Made by a program: the position numbers and the translations under genes
Shown here: in pieces, positions 11,176-22,186 of the stretch
Numbering within the stretch: the stretch's first letter is position 1
How the letters are laid out: the number at the start of each line of letters is the position of its first letter
DNA from: Schistocephalus solidus
Taxonomy: Eukaryota; Platyhelminthes; Cestoda; Diphyllobothriidea; Diphyllobothriidae
Assembly (NCBI GenBank): GCA_017591395.1
Contig: WEDG01001344.1
Span: forward strand, 1-64,000
Direction of reading: 5' to 3'
DNA: 64,000 nt
Notes under the pieces: model-generated
What the model was told of the DNA's origin: nothing
The model's database searches: none
The model's input: only the letters and a program-made list of their open reading frames with translations

Positions 11176-12300
11176 TTGATGCCCCGGGAAAACTTTAATA
11201 CCTTTATGTCTAAATATGGTTCTCTCTTCACGATCCTTGGTACTATTTTTGAGGGAAAGTTGTCTTCACTCACTTCTCAACAATGCGTGAAACTAGAGCC
11301 TTTTATAAACATGGTCAGTACCGAGTCAATTAACCGACATAAGAGAAGTTTCAATTTTCTTTTAAAAAACGTCCCCAAGAGTAAAATCCCCCTGGACGTT
11401 GCATTTCATTTCCTTTACTCATGCGGCTTTTAACTTTAAAGTCGCTGAAGCTAAAAGGTTGTCTTCCCGTAGCAAAAACCCGCCAGTTCTGGTCAAACTT
11501 TTTTTCAGCGATTGAAGTTGACCTTATTTTCTCTAAGCATGAGCACTCAGCTCAATATTTGAAAAAAAACAAGTTGTTTATCTGTAGGGATAAAACCCCA
11601 ATGGAACGTCGGTTTCACCCTCATTAGCAAACAAGAAGCCTTCGTGCACACCTTTACTATCAAAAGTTATCTCAGAGGTTTGTCCTGTAGCTAATGCAAG
11701 CCCACGGCCCTCCGGATCGACAGGAATTTCGATTCCAGCTGAATCTTCACCCGTTAACCTTGTTCCTGGTTTGAGTGAAATTGTGTCAAAGCCACTTCTT
11801 TCTCATTTTCAAGCAAACCATGCCTGTTATAGCTGCCAAATCTACTAAACGTAACAAAACTCCTAGTAAATCTGAATCATTGGCTAATCCAGGCATTAAA
11901 ATCAGTAATGTCATAACCGATGGGAAACCTGCTAACCCCTCATCATCTACAACAGCTGCGAACGCTTATGTTAGCATTCTTCCCAACCCAAAAGGTGGTC
12001 GAATTCCCCAAATAATTAACGCTTCTAATTATGTTACCAGTTTTTCGAAATCATTTATTTCTTTTTCAAATGCACGTTTTCCACCAATTTATACTAACTT
12101 CCCTCAAAATCTCATTTCTATGCCACCCCCTATCTTTCAAATGCCACAATATAGCCTTCCTTTACAAGGTTTTCATCCAAATATGCCGTCGTTAAATAAT
12201 CTCAGTTCTCTTAACAGTAACATTTCGACAAATTGTAGACCAGAGCAATTTTTTTCCCACCTTTCGTTTCTTCTTTCCAGTTTTCTTCTCCGCCACTAAA
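11176..12300 (+). pseudogene. ORF1-like region of LINE family B
   Basis: Three reading pieces (11176-11433, 11421-11627, 11775-12299) in different frames. They precede the endonuclease, the position of ORF1 (the RNA-binding, gag-like protein). The third piece is rich in Pro, Ser, Asn and Thr with a QTMPVIAAKSTKRNKTPSKS basic start. I see no zinc knuckle or coiled coil, so the assignment rests on position and on being part of the element. The frame changes suggest at least two indels. Confidence 0.5.
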
Positions 12301-12330
12301 TTATCCTTTTTTATAAATACTGATGAGTGT

Positions 12331-12950
12331 AACCTGCAGCTCAGGAATACGCTCAGCTTAGTTTCACTCAATGCGAGATCAGTTGTAAATAAGATGGCTG
12401 AGCTTAGAACAGTAGCCTTTGAGCTTGATCCAGATGTGCTGTGCATCAATGAATCCTGGGCTCACTCACTTATTTCTGAATCGACGCTTGCTATAGATAA
12501 TTTCAATTTGTACTGACAAGACCGCGCTGAAAAACGTGGCGGTGGTTGCCTCCTTTATATTAAGTCATCCTTTGTACATTTCCCTTTTCAGCTGGCCATT
12601 TCGTCCTTTTCTAGAAATGTTTGCTTTGCTTCAGTCATCCTCCCTCACAATAAAAAGTGTTAATTGACTGTGTCTATAATCCTCCGTGTTATTCTGCCAA
12701 TGAAAGCAAGCTCTGTGAACTATTTGAAAAAGTTGCAGAAACTCAATTTGATGTCAAAATAATCATAGGCGATTTTAATCTGCCAGACATTGACTGGCAG
12801 GCAAATTCCTCTCCGCCTAAACATCAGAAATTGGTCGATACTATTAACTTTTCAAACATGTCCCAACTGGTCAGATCAGTATCTAGAAATGACAACATTT
12901 ATGATTTAACTTTTTCAAATGATGTCCACCCTCTCTTTATGAATTTTCAT
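12331..12950 (+). pseudogene. AP-type endonuclease of LINE family B
   Basis: From 12331 the frame reads LVSLNARSVVNKMAELRTV, then DPDVLCINESW (the conserved glutamate of the nicking endonuclease), then RGGGCLLYIKSSF. After a frameshift near 12655 it continues in the 12657-12977 ORF with IDCVYNPP and IIIGDFNLPDIDW (the GDFN active-site motif). An in-frame TGA lies at about 12515, just after the Tyr of FNLY. The reading is cut by the insertion after 12950; the next residues are found from 15428. Confidence 0.85.
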
Positions 12951-13180
12951 ACTCTGTGTGTGGGGACTTCGAATTAGGGGGTACGCGGTGCAGGGATCAC
13001 ACGCCGATCGCAGTGCATTCGGCAGATGCACGTCGCCTTAAACGACTCTTAACTGTGCTCTTCCTCTCGTTTGCAATGCCCTGGAGATGAGCTGGTCCAC
13101 TGTGAGCTGACTAGGTCTTGTGCGTTGAGCTAAGCTGGGCAGAAGAAGCCGATGCGATCGCTGGGAAAAGAGCTTTGTTA

Positions 13181-13222
13181 GCCTGACGTTTCGGAGTCTA
13201 ACTCTAACCCATCATCAGAGAC
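13181..13222 (-). ncRNA. Hammerhead-ribozyme-like motif
   Basis: On the minus strand: GUCU, core CUGAUGA, 19 nt able to fold as stem II (GGGU...ACUC), core GAAAC, cleavage triplet GUC, AGGC. GUCU pairs with AGGC (helix I, one G-U pair). The four bases ACGU spanning the GAAAC-GUC junction are self-complementary, so helix III could only form between two copies, as in dimeric hammerheads. One extra base (U) lies between CUGAUGA and stem II. The fold is an inference from pattern; activity is untested. Confidence 0.55.
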
Positions 13223-13289
13223 AGTATCAGATATGAGTAATTCGTATACATTTATAGGATGAAGTCGCTATGTTAATGCATACCTATAG

Positions 13290-13309
13290 CTCTCTCTCTC
13301 TCTCTCTCT
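13290..13309. repeat. CT microsatellite
   Basis: About ten CT units between the arms of the inverted-repeat element. Confidence 0.9.
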
Positions 13310-13542
13310 TCATCTATGATGACTGCGCTCTAGTAGCCGGCGTGGCTGGCCAACCTGCAACAGAGGGTGATGCAATTCCAGCGAATAGTGATTCGCATGT
13401 CAGCTAACAATCAATTAGCGCACCACCGCGCAGTCATCCTCGATGAATGGTGGTGGTAATTTTCTTATGTATGCAGTAGCACAGCGACTGCATCATATAA
13501 ATACTGCGACTCCCCGTGTACGAAGTACTCGTATCTGATAAT

Positions 13543-13584
13543 GTCTCTGAAGATGAGTTCAAGCTGGAACCCGAAACGTCAGGC
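13543..13584 (+). ncRNA. Hammerhead-ribozyme-like motif
   Basis: Plus-strand partner of the motif at 13181-13222, also 42 bases: GUCU, CUGAAGA (one change from CUGAUGA), 19 nt with stem II GUUC...GAAC, GAAAC, GUC, AGGC. Stem II pairs with different bases from the other copies. The U-to-A change is at position 7 of the hammerhead core counted from C3, a position known to tolerate substitution. Confidence 0.55.
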
Positions 13585-14012
13585 GAATAAAATTATTGTC
13601 CAAGCAATCGTGGCTACTTCTTCAATTGTATCGGTAGATGGGCAGTTTGACGTTGTCTTCCACTGTTCCCGAGCCCGCCAGCGGTCGTTCTGACTCCCCG
13701 GGAGGAGAGGGTTGGCTACCACACGCAGGTCATCGTTTTGCGTGCACCGCGCTATGAGGCATATAGTGGGCTTATTACCGTTTGCTACGGTCGTACTGTC
13801 GGAGGATTTTTCTCGTTATTTTGTCCTTGTGGGTAGTAGACTCTGCTCTTGAAAACTTTTGTAAACGGGTAAAGCTGCTGCAGTACTTTGTGTCAGTAAG
13901 CAAGAGGGTTATTTATCGGAATATTTTTAATCAGCACCAAACCATTCGGGTCGGATTCAAACTGTAAGCCCTCTCACCTTCAAATGCCTTACAAAGTGCA
14001 GGTGATATATAT

Positions 14013-14215
14013 CGTGGTGGTGGTGGTGGTCTACTGCCCACAGTGTGCCCGTAATTTCACCTCACGCATTGGCCTTGTCGGTCGCCTGCGAATCCATCGC
14101 ACAGAGACTGGTAAACCAGTTTCTGAGGCATTACGCCCGCCTCCACTGCTCCCGAAAAGTCACACGCTGCATGGGCCTATTAGGTCACATGTGTGGTGGT
14201 GGTGGTGGTGGTAGT
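14013..14215 (+). pseudogene. C2H2 zinc-finger fragment between GTG repeats
   Basis: Bases 14030-14190 encode YCPQCARNFTSRIGLVGRLR followed by IHRTETGKPVSEA, closely matching the fingers of the 61717-63123 ORF (CPHCARNF, RIGLVGHLRIH, GEPV). A second finger follows in another frame (RLHCSRKVTRCMGLLGHMC). The piece is bounded by (GTG)5-6 on the left (14014-14030) and about seven TGG units on the right (14191-14212). It is a relic, not a gene. Confidence 0.7.
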
Positions 14216-15051
14216 AGTGACCTAAGTTCGGGAATCTTTGTCAACTTTTTAAATAGCTTCCTCCATTTTGCATGGTGGTTTTATTAAGAGTCAGGTCAAC
14301 ATGTCAGTTGGATTTGTATTATTAAATAAGTTTTCATTTATTCGTATTAGCAACAATTTGGGGATTTCACCTGTGAGCATTCTTGTGATTCCTTCAGATT
14401 TGCAACTGTTTGCCCTCATGAAGGACTATGTAAATATTGTTCTGGTGTAGAAATCAACAGTAACCAAAAACTCAAATAAGTCCCTTGACGGCTTTTCCTT
14501 AAATTATACTACTCATCTAGGGCAATTTTTTAGACTAACAGCATGGTGAATGGGTTCCCCAAATGCTCTTGAATGTATTTAACGATCTTGTCTTAAGATA
14601 CGTCTTTCCTGAGGAAAATTTGATGTGATCGCTGGGACGTATTTATCCGCCAGCGATCGTATCTAATTTTTATCGATTGCTTCCTTGGATTCGATTTTTC
14701 GCTTGCATTGGCAGTATGTCGCATCCCTGCTTAAGTTACTAGTTTTGCGGTCGTCATTTACCCTCTACATAGACTTCACTGCATATTTGCCGTATAAAAT
14801 GGGGGTGAAATTGATTCAAGGCACGCATTGTGGCATTCGCCCGAGCCCATAACTACCGCAATACATGGGAGGGTATGTTGTTACGCCTAGACGTATGAAA
14901 CCACACTGTGCCAGTCACAACGCCCTATTCTGTCGGTTTTTCTGCAGTTCTTTTTCGTCCTGACATACTGTCTTTTGAGAGATAATCGTCCGAGTGTTTA
15001 GGCTTTCTGTATGTAGGTGTAATGCATCCTGTATGAGCTAAACAGGCTGTT

Positions 15052-15410
15052 CCCCCTAAACGGGCCACGTAGTAGATGCGTTGGACCAACACGGGGGCCA
15101 AAGTAAGGCATGGCAGGCGTTATTCGGGTTGCGCTCCCATAACAAATGCCGAACATGGAGGTGTGGTGGCACGCCTAGGGGCGGCTAGGACTTAGGTGAC
15201 CCGGCCGCGCCAGCCACCTGCGTCCTCTCCCGCCTCCGGTCTTCTCGACTCTGTCTTGACACCGGGCTCAGGTAGGGGAGGAGGAGAGAGTGCGGTAGCT
15301 GCAGCGCAAGGCTACTATCACTTAAAACTAATTCATGCGCAAGTCACCGTCCCTGCTCCATCCTTCCATGGAGCATACGGTGGACATCGTCGGACTACGA
15401 CGGTCGAACT
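15052..15410 (+). repeat. Dispersed 360-base unit, single copy
   Basis: Starts ccccctaaacgggccacg and ends cggactacgacggtcgaact. It matches, in reverse, each unit of the array at 58661-60177, with the same two ends. It forms the right end of the 2.46-kb insertion. One frame reads PPASSPASGLLDSVLTPGSG, a wording repeated in the other copies; I do not know whether it is ever translated. Confidence 0.85.
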
Positions 15411-15427
15411 ATCGTATGAATTTTCAT

Positions 15428-17754
15428 CATGATCTTTTCTCAAGTGATCGTGCAATAATTCACTGTTGTTTTCCAGTCCCCCTTATTACGAAGCCTGAGG
15501 TTAAATGCAATAACCTCGACTTTGCTAACACAAACCATGAAATGATAAATAATTTCGTAGGCACTCTAGATTGGCATAGCATATTCGCAATCAACGATCT
15601 AAACTTTTTCCGTGAGCTATTGCAGAGCCTCACAGAACAAATCCAGTCTTTAATCCCGTTTAAGATTTTTAATTCAAATACAGCTTCTTCTACTCTTCCG
15701 CATTTTCTCCAGAACAGACTTAAAAAATTACGAAAACAGCTTTAAAGATTCATCTATAAGCTCTTTGTCAGTTCATTTAAGGATTGCACAAATATTCGAA
15801 TTAGCATCGAAAATTAGGCTCGTGAGAGATAAGCGTAGAGAGTCTCGGGCACTAAGTGATGGCAATTCATCCAAATCTGTTGCTCTTATCTTCCATGTTT
15901 GGTCATCGGCTAAGCGTCTGAATGTAACTCCGCCCTTACTCGACTGTAACAAAAATTTGTTACAGACGATTTGGGCAAAGCAGAGTTGTTAAATTCGTTT
16001 TTTTGCCAACCACTTTACCACTGAAACTAGCCCCACTCCCACAATTCCTCTGCTTTCGAATTCGCTTCTAACAACCATTAATTTCTCGCCTTCGTGTATT
16101 CAAAAGGAAATAGCTCATCTAAAAAATTCACATTCGGTTGGAACTGATAAAAATTTCCAAACTCAATTATTAAACAGTTAAGGGATTTTCCACCTTTACT
16201 AAGCAAATTATTCTCAATATTTCTCGAAAATGGTTTCTTCCCCGATTACTGGAAAACTTCTATTAAAATACCAGTTTTTAAATCTGGTTCCCGCTCGGAC
16301 ATTCATAACTATCGCGGTGTTCATAAAACGCTCTCTCTTGCTAAACTCTTCGAAAAACTAATTGCAAAACAAATCACGGATTTTTGCATAAGCAATCAAA
16401 TTATCAACTTTTCCCAACACGGTTTCTTACCGGACCGCTCTTGTAAAACCTGCCACATGTCTTTTCTAAATCTACTAACCTCTCTTCGTAATGATCATCT
16501 CTCTGTGGTTGTTATCTATTTTGATCTTAGTAAGGCATTCGATAAAGTGCTTCATAAACGACTTCTAGCTAAACTAGAAGCTATAGGATTTCGTAGTCCC
16601 CTTACTGACTTTATTAGATCATACCTAAATGATCGAAAGCAAAATGTTTTAGTAGGGTCCTCATACTCAAGTGCTACCCCGATTGTCAGTGGTGTCCTTC
16701 AAGGTACCGTATTAGGTCCTTTGTTGTTCTTACTGTATATAAATGATATTTCATCGATAGTTTAACATTCTCAATCTTTTATTTATGCTGATGACCTCAA
16801 ATGCGTGTATTCCTCCTCTAACTCTACGACCGAACGGTGCCTAGAACGAATGCATTCAGATTTAGACGCTCTTTCGGCCTGGAGCTCCACATGGCTAATG
16901 GAGTTCTCACCTATTAAATGTCGCTACATGAGTTGTTGGTCTGTAAGGCTGCCGCAAACTCTTATTTTTGAAGGTTGCCCTATGATTGAATGTTCCTCCA
17001 TCAAGGACTTGGGCTTAAGCTACACCAATAAATTAGATCTTTCGCCTCATGCCGATCGAATTACGGCCAAGGCTGCTCAAAGTTGCGGCTTTATTTCTTA
17101 TAATTTCTACCTTCCTGAAATTAAATTAAGACTTTATCGTATGTTTGTACTTCCCATTCTGGAATTTTGCTGTCCTTTCTTCGGTTTAATGAACGAATCT
17201 AGCTGTTCGAAAATTGAAAATTTCCAAAGACATTTCACAAAAAACTCCTATTTCCGACTCTTTCGACTACTTCCTACTCAACAAGATGCCAGCTAATGAA
17301 GCTAAAATTTCTTTGGGTCAGGAGACTTGAAGCAGGCTTTTGTCTCCTTTTCCGACTTAATAATAGTTCAACTCTCCCCAAGCTTTCTGTCATTACCCCC
17401 GTTAGTATTCCTTATAACCTAAGAAATTCTGCACTAATTATACCTCCCCCTGCATCCTCCACGTGTAAACGCTCTCTCTTTTTTGCTTCTAGGTATAGTT
17501 TTCTTTGGAATAACTTGCCAATTGAAATTAGGTCGTTAACTAGTCTATCTGCTTTCAAGCGAAGACTGCACATTTATCTTAACACTGATTCTATTAACCT
17601 TTTATTTTCCTCATCTTTTCGCAGTAGCTTTCCCCGTGACTCGGAAAAAGGACAATCGGGAATTTTAGTGACCATCTTGAAACTATATTTTCGCTACCTC
17701 GTGTCGCCCATGAACTATGATGTCTCCTTATATCACCAGTCATCCAAACAATGA
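15428..17754 (+). pseudogene. Reverse transcriptase and C-terminal domain of LINE family B
   Basis: The endonuclease end and linker lie at 15428-15992. RT starts near 16250 with TSIKIPVFKSGSRSDIHNYR, then SQHGFLPDRSC, motif A YFDLSKAFDKVLHKRLL, the GVLQGTVLGPLLFLLYIND block, a stop at 16763-16765, and the catalytic YADDLK a few codons later in the same frame. Then come AWSSTWLMEFSPIKC and DLGLSYTNK, the LPEIKLRLYRMFVLPILE block, and after a frameshift near 17290 the C-terminal domain (FLWVRRLEAGFCLLFRL, FLWNNLPIEIR). Catalytic residues are present, but stops and frameshifts near 16000-16200 and 17290 break the frame. Confidence 0.9.
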
Positions 17755-18399
17755 CGTCATTTGGACGTACACATTCGGTTGTCCACAGTCTAAAATGCTA
17801 CCGTTTCTTTGGATACTTACCATCATCAGAATTCAATTCTGGATCCTAAGATGCTGAGGACTTAAGTTCATTGACGCATTTTCGTGAGATTTTGTTTCAT
17901 ACACCTAAGTGATCAAAAACGAATCACCTCGACGTTTCCTTATCTCATTCTGAAATGCTACTACCGTATTACCCGTATTACCGTACTACCAACTGACCAT
18001 TTTTTCCTAAGCAGTTTTTTCTCCTTCCTTCTATTAAAAAATGAAGGCTCATTGAACTCTGCCTCCATTTTTATGGTAGCAGTTTTTTTACTGCCTATTT
18101 TTTCTAGTAAACCATTAATTTTAAAACATCGCTAGCTGTTGACATAGCAGGACAAGTTATGTATTTGTACATTTTATCTGCACACATTGTCATAACTTTA
18201 TTTCATTACTAATGTTTGCTTAGACAGTGCCTTGTTGGTGCTAACCAAATATAAATTCTAAAAAAGATACCTTCATAGATGAGAGATCCCCGTATAAGTA
18301 GTCACTTATTCCTAACTTCCTATCCAAGAGGCCAAAAACTTAAAAAAAACAGCTTTACGATCCCTCAGTCAGTTATTTATCAACACTCCGATGAATTAG

Positions 18400-20170
18400 G
18401 GAAATAAATAACCTAGTCAAAAAAAGAAACAAATAAGAATAAAGCAGCAGAACAAAGTCCAGATCTTTCGGAAACAAATGAATACGAATGGAAAACCAGG
18501 TCCCCAAATCATGATTGATGACTCAAAAAAAGTAACAAAGGATGACAACCAAATAGAAAATTTATTCAATAAGTATTTCTCAGTTGAGGAAGAGCCGATA
18601 CCCCAACCAGCAGACATGACAGCATTTATACTCAATGAAATCTTTTTTTTAGCGAAGTAATCGTCAAAAAAGCTTTCAGAAGACTTTATAATTATACCTC
18701 TGATGGAACGAATATAATCCCACCTTGCATACTGAAGCACATTATATATGCAACAATAATGCTGACTAGTGGAATGGTTTGTATCCAAAAATTTTGAAAT
18801 ACTCAAGCATTGCACCACTCTTTAAAAAAGGAACCTATCTGATACACAAAGCGATCGTGGTATTCACCGAACAGCGGTTATAGCGGAAATCCTAGAAAAA
18901 ATAATTTTGAATCAAATGCTAAGCAATCTGCAAAATCTGACCTCATACCTTTCTCTTGACACGCTTTCTCACCTAAAACGTCATGTCAATCCTGCCCTCT
19001 CACCTTCCCTTGAATTCGTTTCAAATAATACAGGTGACAGAAAGACGGTGACTACGATATATTTTGACCTAAAAAGCAATTGACAAAAGTCCCCAATAAA
19101 AGGCTAATATTAAATTAAATCATTCATGGGATTAAGTATCCCCTTCTTGACTGTCTTAAATCTCACCGTCAACACCGATATCATGTAGTACAAATTCGAA
19201 ACGTAGTGTCAGAAGAATCTCATATTAGTGTTGGAGTACTTCAGGGGACCATGTTAGGTCCGCTCCTATTTCTTATATACATTCACGACTTACCCTCTAT
19301 ATCAATGTTAGCAAAATTATTTTATATGCGGATGACTTAAACTTTGCATATGCATTTAACAAGCATACAGTAGCCACCATAAACAGAATGATTAAATGTG
19401 GTCTAAAAAAACTAAGCGAATGGAGTATTCAATTACAAATGCCATTCTCGCTAAGTAAATGACATCTCCTGAATTTTTGTCCACAAATAATTCCTCCCAT
19501 GATTTTCAACGTTCAGGAAATATCCGAGACACCATCAATAAAAGACTTAGGTATAAGCTATACAAATACTCTTCATATATCCACCCACGTTAAAAAAATC
19601 ACTGAAAGCCACTCGACTATGCGGATTCGTTTGTAAAAACTTCTCCTCAACTGCCCGAAACACATGACTCTATAAAATGTACGTTTTACCTCTCCTGGAT
19701 TACTACTCGATTTTCTTTGACATAATGCCCTCAGATGGCCGAAAGAAACTAGAAGCCATTCAAAGATGCTCTATCATATCCTTATCCAAATGTGATGACA
19801 TACAAGGCACACACACGAAACTATACAATAGATATGGTCTTCAACGCGTCTGGATCAGAAGACTACAAAATGGTCTCACTTTTCTATTCAAAATAACACA
19901 TGACCAAGATATTCTCAGAATGAATATGCAAACAAATCAAAACGCCCCCTGAGACACTAGAAATAATGAAAATAATATAAAAATTCCTAAATCCAAATAG
20001 CCCAACGATCCAACTTCTATCCCATAAGATACGCGACAGTATGGTATGCCCTGCCAAGTTCTATTATAAATAGTTTACCCCTACTAGAATTTAAAACAAA
20101 ATCGAATGCTATCTGTTAAAAAATACTACACATCAATTTTTGAATAAGATAGAACATTTTTCACGTCAGT
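18400..20170 (+). pseudogene. Third LINE type, degenerate RT
   Basis: AT-rich and heavily decayed. It reads GVLQGTMLGPLLFLIYIHDL at about 19230-19290, then LYADDL near 19325, LGISYTNTLHISTHV near 19555, MYVLPLLDYYSIFFDIMPSD from 19677 and VWIRRLQNGLTFLFKITHD near 19850. The order is that of a LINE reverse transcriptase and its C-terminal domain. Base composition and wording differ from families A-C. Upstream (18478-18660) a linker-like piece includes NLFNKYFSVEEEP. Confidence 0.75.
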
Positions 20171-20939
20171 TCTTGAACTTAGAATTCGGGCCGAAGGGGC
20201 TCTGATAACGCCGACTTCGAGAATAAACATTCGCATGCATCTTTTGAGTGCGTTTTATGCCGCGATGGATTCTTCCACACGCCTGTTGGCGATAGCTACC
20301 TCAATTCTGTGTCCTCCACACGAGCTGCCGTCTATCTGCACCTAGAATTCAAGCTTCAAATCCGAACGTTATTTGCGTGCGCTTTCGAGGACGCAATAGC
20401 TATTTAACTAGAACTTGATACTCAGGCCAGAAGCTCCTTCGAGTAGTTATTTCACGTCCATTTCTGAAGCTCGTAAGGTTACTCGTAATGCACACCGAGA
20501 GGAAAATTTTACTTAGCGGACTATTCCCCTGGTTTTTTGGTACACCTTCTGGGTATGAGTAAGCCATAGCTAGTGGTAAGTGACCTACAGGACTAATAAA
20601 TACCTTTTCTCTGGCTACACGCAAGGGCTCTCAATTTAATTATTTCTATATTCATTATGTTAAAAGGAGCTTTTTTTCTTGTTTAACGTAATTAAAAATT
20701 TATGATTATTTTACATTTTCAAATGTTTCTCGATATCATCTTCATTTTATACATAATTATACGATTTTTAAAGAATTTGCTTAAAAACTTATTTGCAAAA
20801 CTTATTTTTTTATCTCTGCCTGTTAGTAATAAATTTTGTTTCGTTTTTAGCATCCTGTATGTTCTACGTAATTCGGATGCGCAACAATCCTGACGCCTGG
20901 GCTTTGACCTATCTTTATGAAACGTCTAGTACTTATGCG
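20171..20939. other. No feature recognised
   Basis: Mixed composition, then a very AT-rich part (20640-20860). Only short ORFs without recognisable domains. Confidence 0.5.
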
Positions 20940-21299
20940 TCTTGGAACTACAATCAAGACCGAAGGCTGGCGAACACAATTTCGCTATCTTTAAGGCGAA
21001 GGTAGTTCAAAAATACGACTTTTCCATTAAACCAACCAATTGTATTAAGGACAGTGGCAGCCACCTCACTAACTCCAAAACCATCAGGGAAAAAATTGCC
21101 CAAAAAGCTTACAGAACTTATTTCCGTAAGGACAGCGTTCTCACTGTGCAAACCAAAATTACCGAAATTTGTCAAGAAACGGAACAGGCATACTAGATTG
21201 ACGTCAAAGGAGGCGTAGTAAGGCCCATAAAATTGACCAATTCAACAGGAAGTTCAACTGGCGCAAAAGTAACGTGCTTGTGCGCAACTGCCCAAAGCC

Positions 21300-21720
21300 T
21301 TTTATCAAAACTTGTCTGGTATACAAATTTGCATTGCCGAAGTATCACCGGATCTGATAGCGATAACCGAAACCTGGCTGTCGAACAGTATTCGAGATAG
21401 TTAAATAACATTGTCTCGATACCAAATATAACGGAGGGACAGGGAAAACCGACAGGGTGGTGGAATAATTGTGTATATGAAAGAAGAGCTAATAGTGTCC
21501 GACAAGACGAGCAATTTTGCGTGCAGCACGGAAGCCATTTGGTTAACCATCAAGACTCTTGGCTCTCTATGTCAAGATGTCTTCACTGTCTACCGGACAC
21601 CTATGATAGACTGAGTCGCTGACACCAACCTGTTGGAAAAATTAGAAAAGTTCTCCAGTTGATCTAATCTCATGATTATGGGTGACTTCAACGCACCAGG
21701 AATTAACTGCACGAAATAGA
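21300..21720 (+). pseudogene. AP-type endonuclease fragment of LINE family A
   Basis: Reads SPDLIAITETWLSNSI near 21340 (the Glu of the active site), RQGGGIIVYMKEELIVSDK near 21450, and SNLMIMGDFNAPGINC near 21665-21715 (GDFN motif). These are the standard landmarks of LINE nicking endonucleases in the right order. Frame changes occur between them. Confidence 0.8.
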
Positions 21721-22186
21721 ATTTTGATTATGTTTTCCGCAAAAGACCTTGAAGGCACTCCTCACAAAACATGTAATTTCACCACCAAAACACGTGAAGG
21801 ACAAAGGGCTTACTGTCTCAACCTGGTTTTCACAAAACATCAGGTAGCATTGACGAGATTATTTCCCTGCCTCCGTTCGGTCGAAGTGATCATGTGGTGC
21901 TTATGTGGACTACTCCTTATTCTCCGTTGCGCCTGCTATAGAGGAAAAACGACGTTTCGTTTGGCGAGCAGATTTAACAGACCTCAACTGGACTTCAATG
22001 TTTTCGGGCACTGTGAACGAAGATTGAGAGTTATTCCGGAATGCTCTTTTGCAACTCATGGAAATCACTGTCCACTAAAGAGTGTCCATCAGACCAAGCG
22101 TTCTGGGTGGCTAGACAGCAATCTAAAAAGGGAAATATACAGCTAGCACAATTGTGGAGAAAATATTGCCTGTCTAATAAAGTCGC

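Larger units (their letters stand above)
13141..13615. mobile_element. Short inverted-repeat element with hammerhead-like arms
   Basis: The left arm (13141-13251) and the right arm (13508-13615, reversed) match: gaagaagccgatgcgatcgc against gaagaagtagccacgattgc, then gcctgacgtttcgg, the catca-cagagaca block, tatcagata-gagta, and ttcgtatac/ttcgtacac. Between the arms lie a CT microsatellite and unrelated sequence. A second member with the same design is at 56422-56858. No transposase or other coding sequence is present, so it is non-autonomous. The arms contain the 42-base hammerhead-like blocks listed separately. Confidence 0.7.
12951..15414. mobile_element. 2.46-kb composite insertion with 13-base target duplication
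   Basis: The 13 bases tatgaattttcat occur at 12938-12950 and again at 15415-15427, and removing one copy with everything between restores the LINE family B endonuclease-to-linker reading. The insert is composite: an unrecognised left part, a short element with inverted hammerhead-like arms (13141-13615), a zinc-finger fragment between GTG repeats (14013-14215), an unrecognised part (14216-15050) and, at the right end, a copy of the dispersed 360-base unit (about 15052-15410). Presumably a larger element of the zinc-finger LINE type with its 3' unit, but its left end shows no recognisable coding sequence. Confidence 0.75.
10545..18262 (+). mobile_element. LINE family B, nearly full-length, split by an insertion
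   Basis: The most complete LINE in the window. Order: 5' untranslated region (10545-11170), an ORF1-like region (11176-12300), endonuclease (12331-12950), then, after a 2.46-kb insertion, the endonuclease end/linker (15428-15992), reverse transcriptase (about 16250-17300), C-terminal domain (17296-17754) and a 3' untranslated region ending accaaatataaattctaaaa at about 18262. Without the insertion the element is about 5.2 kb, a normal size for a two-ORF LINE. The layout (AP-type endonuclease plus RT, short 3' tail) fits the CR1/jockey group; the exact clade is not decided here. Multiple stops and frameshifts make it inactive. Confidence 0.85.

Noticed and set aside
17925..17950. Hammerhead-like words (cgacgtttcc, ctcattctga) in the LINE family B 3' end
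   Set aside because: Spacing is too short for stem II and helix I does not form; the same text in the copy at 8371 shows it is simply part of the LINE.
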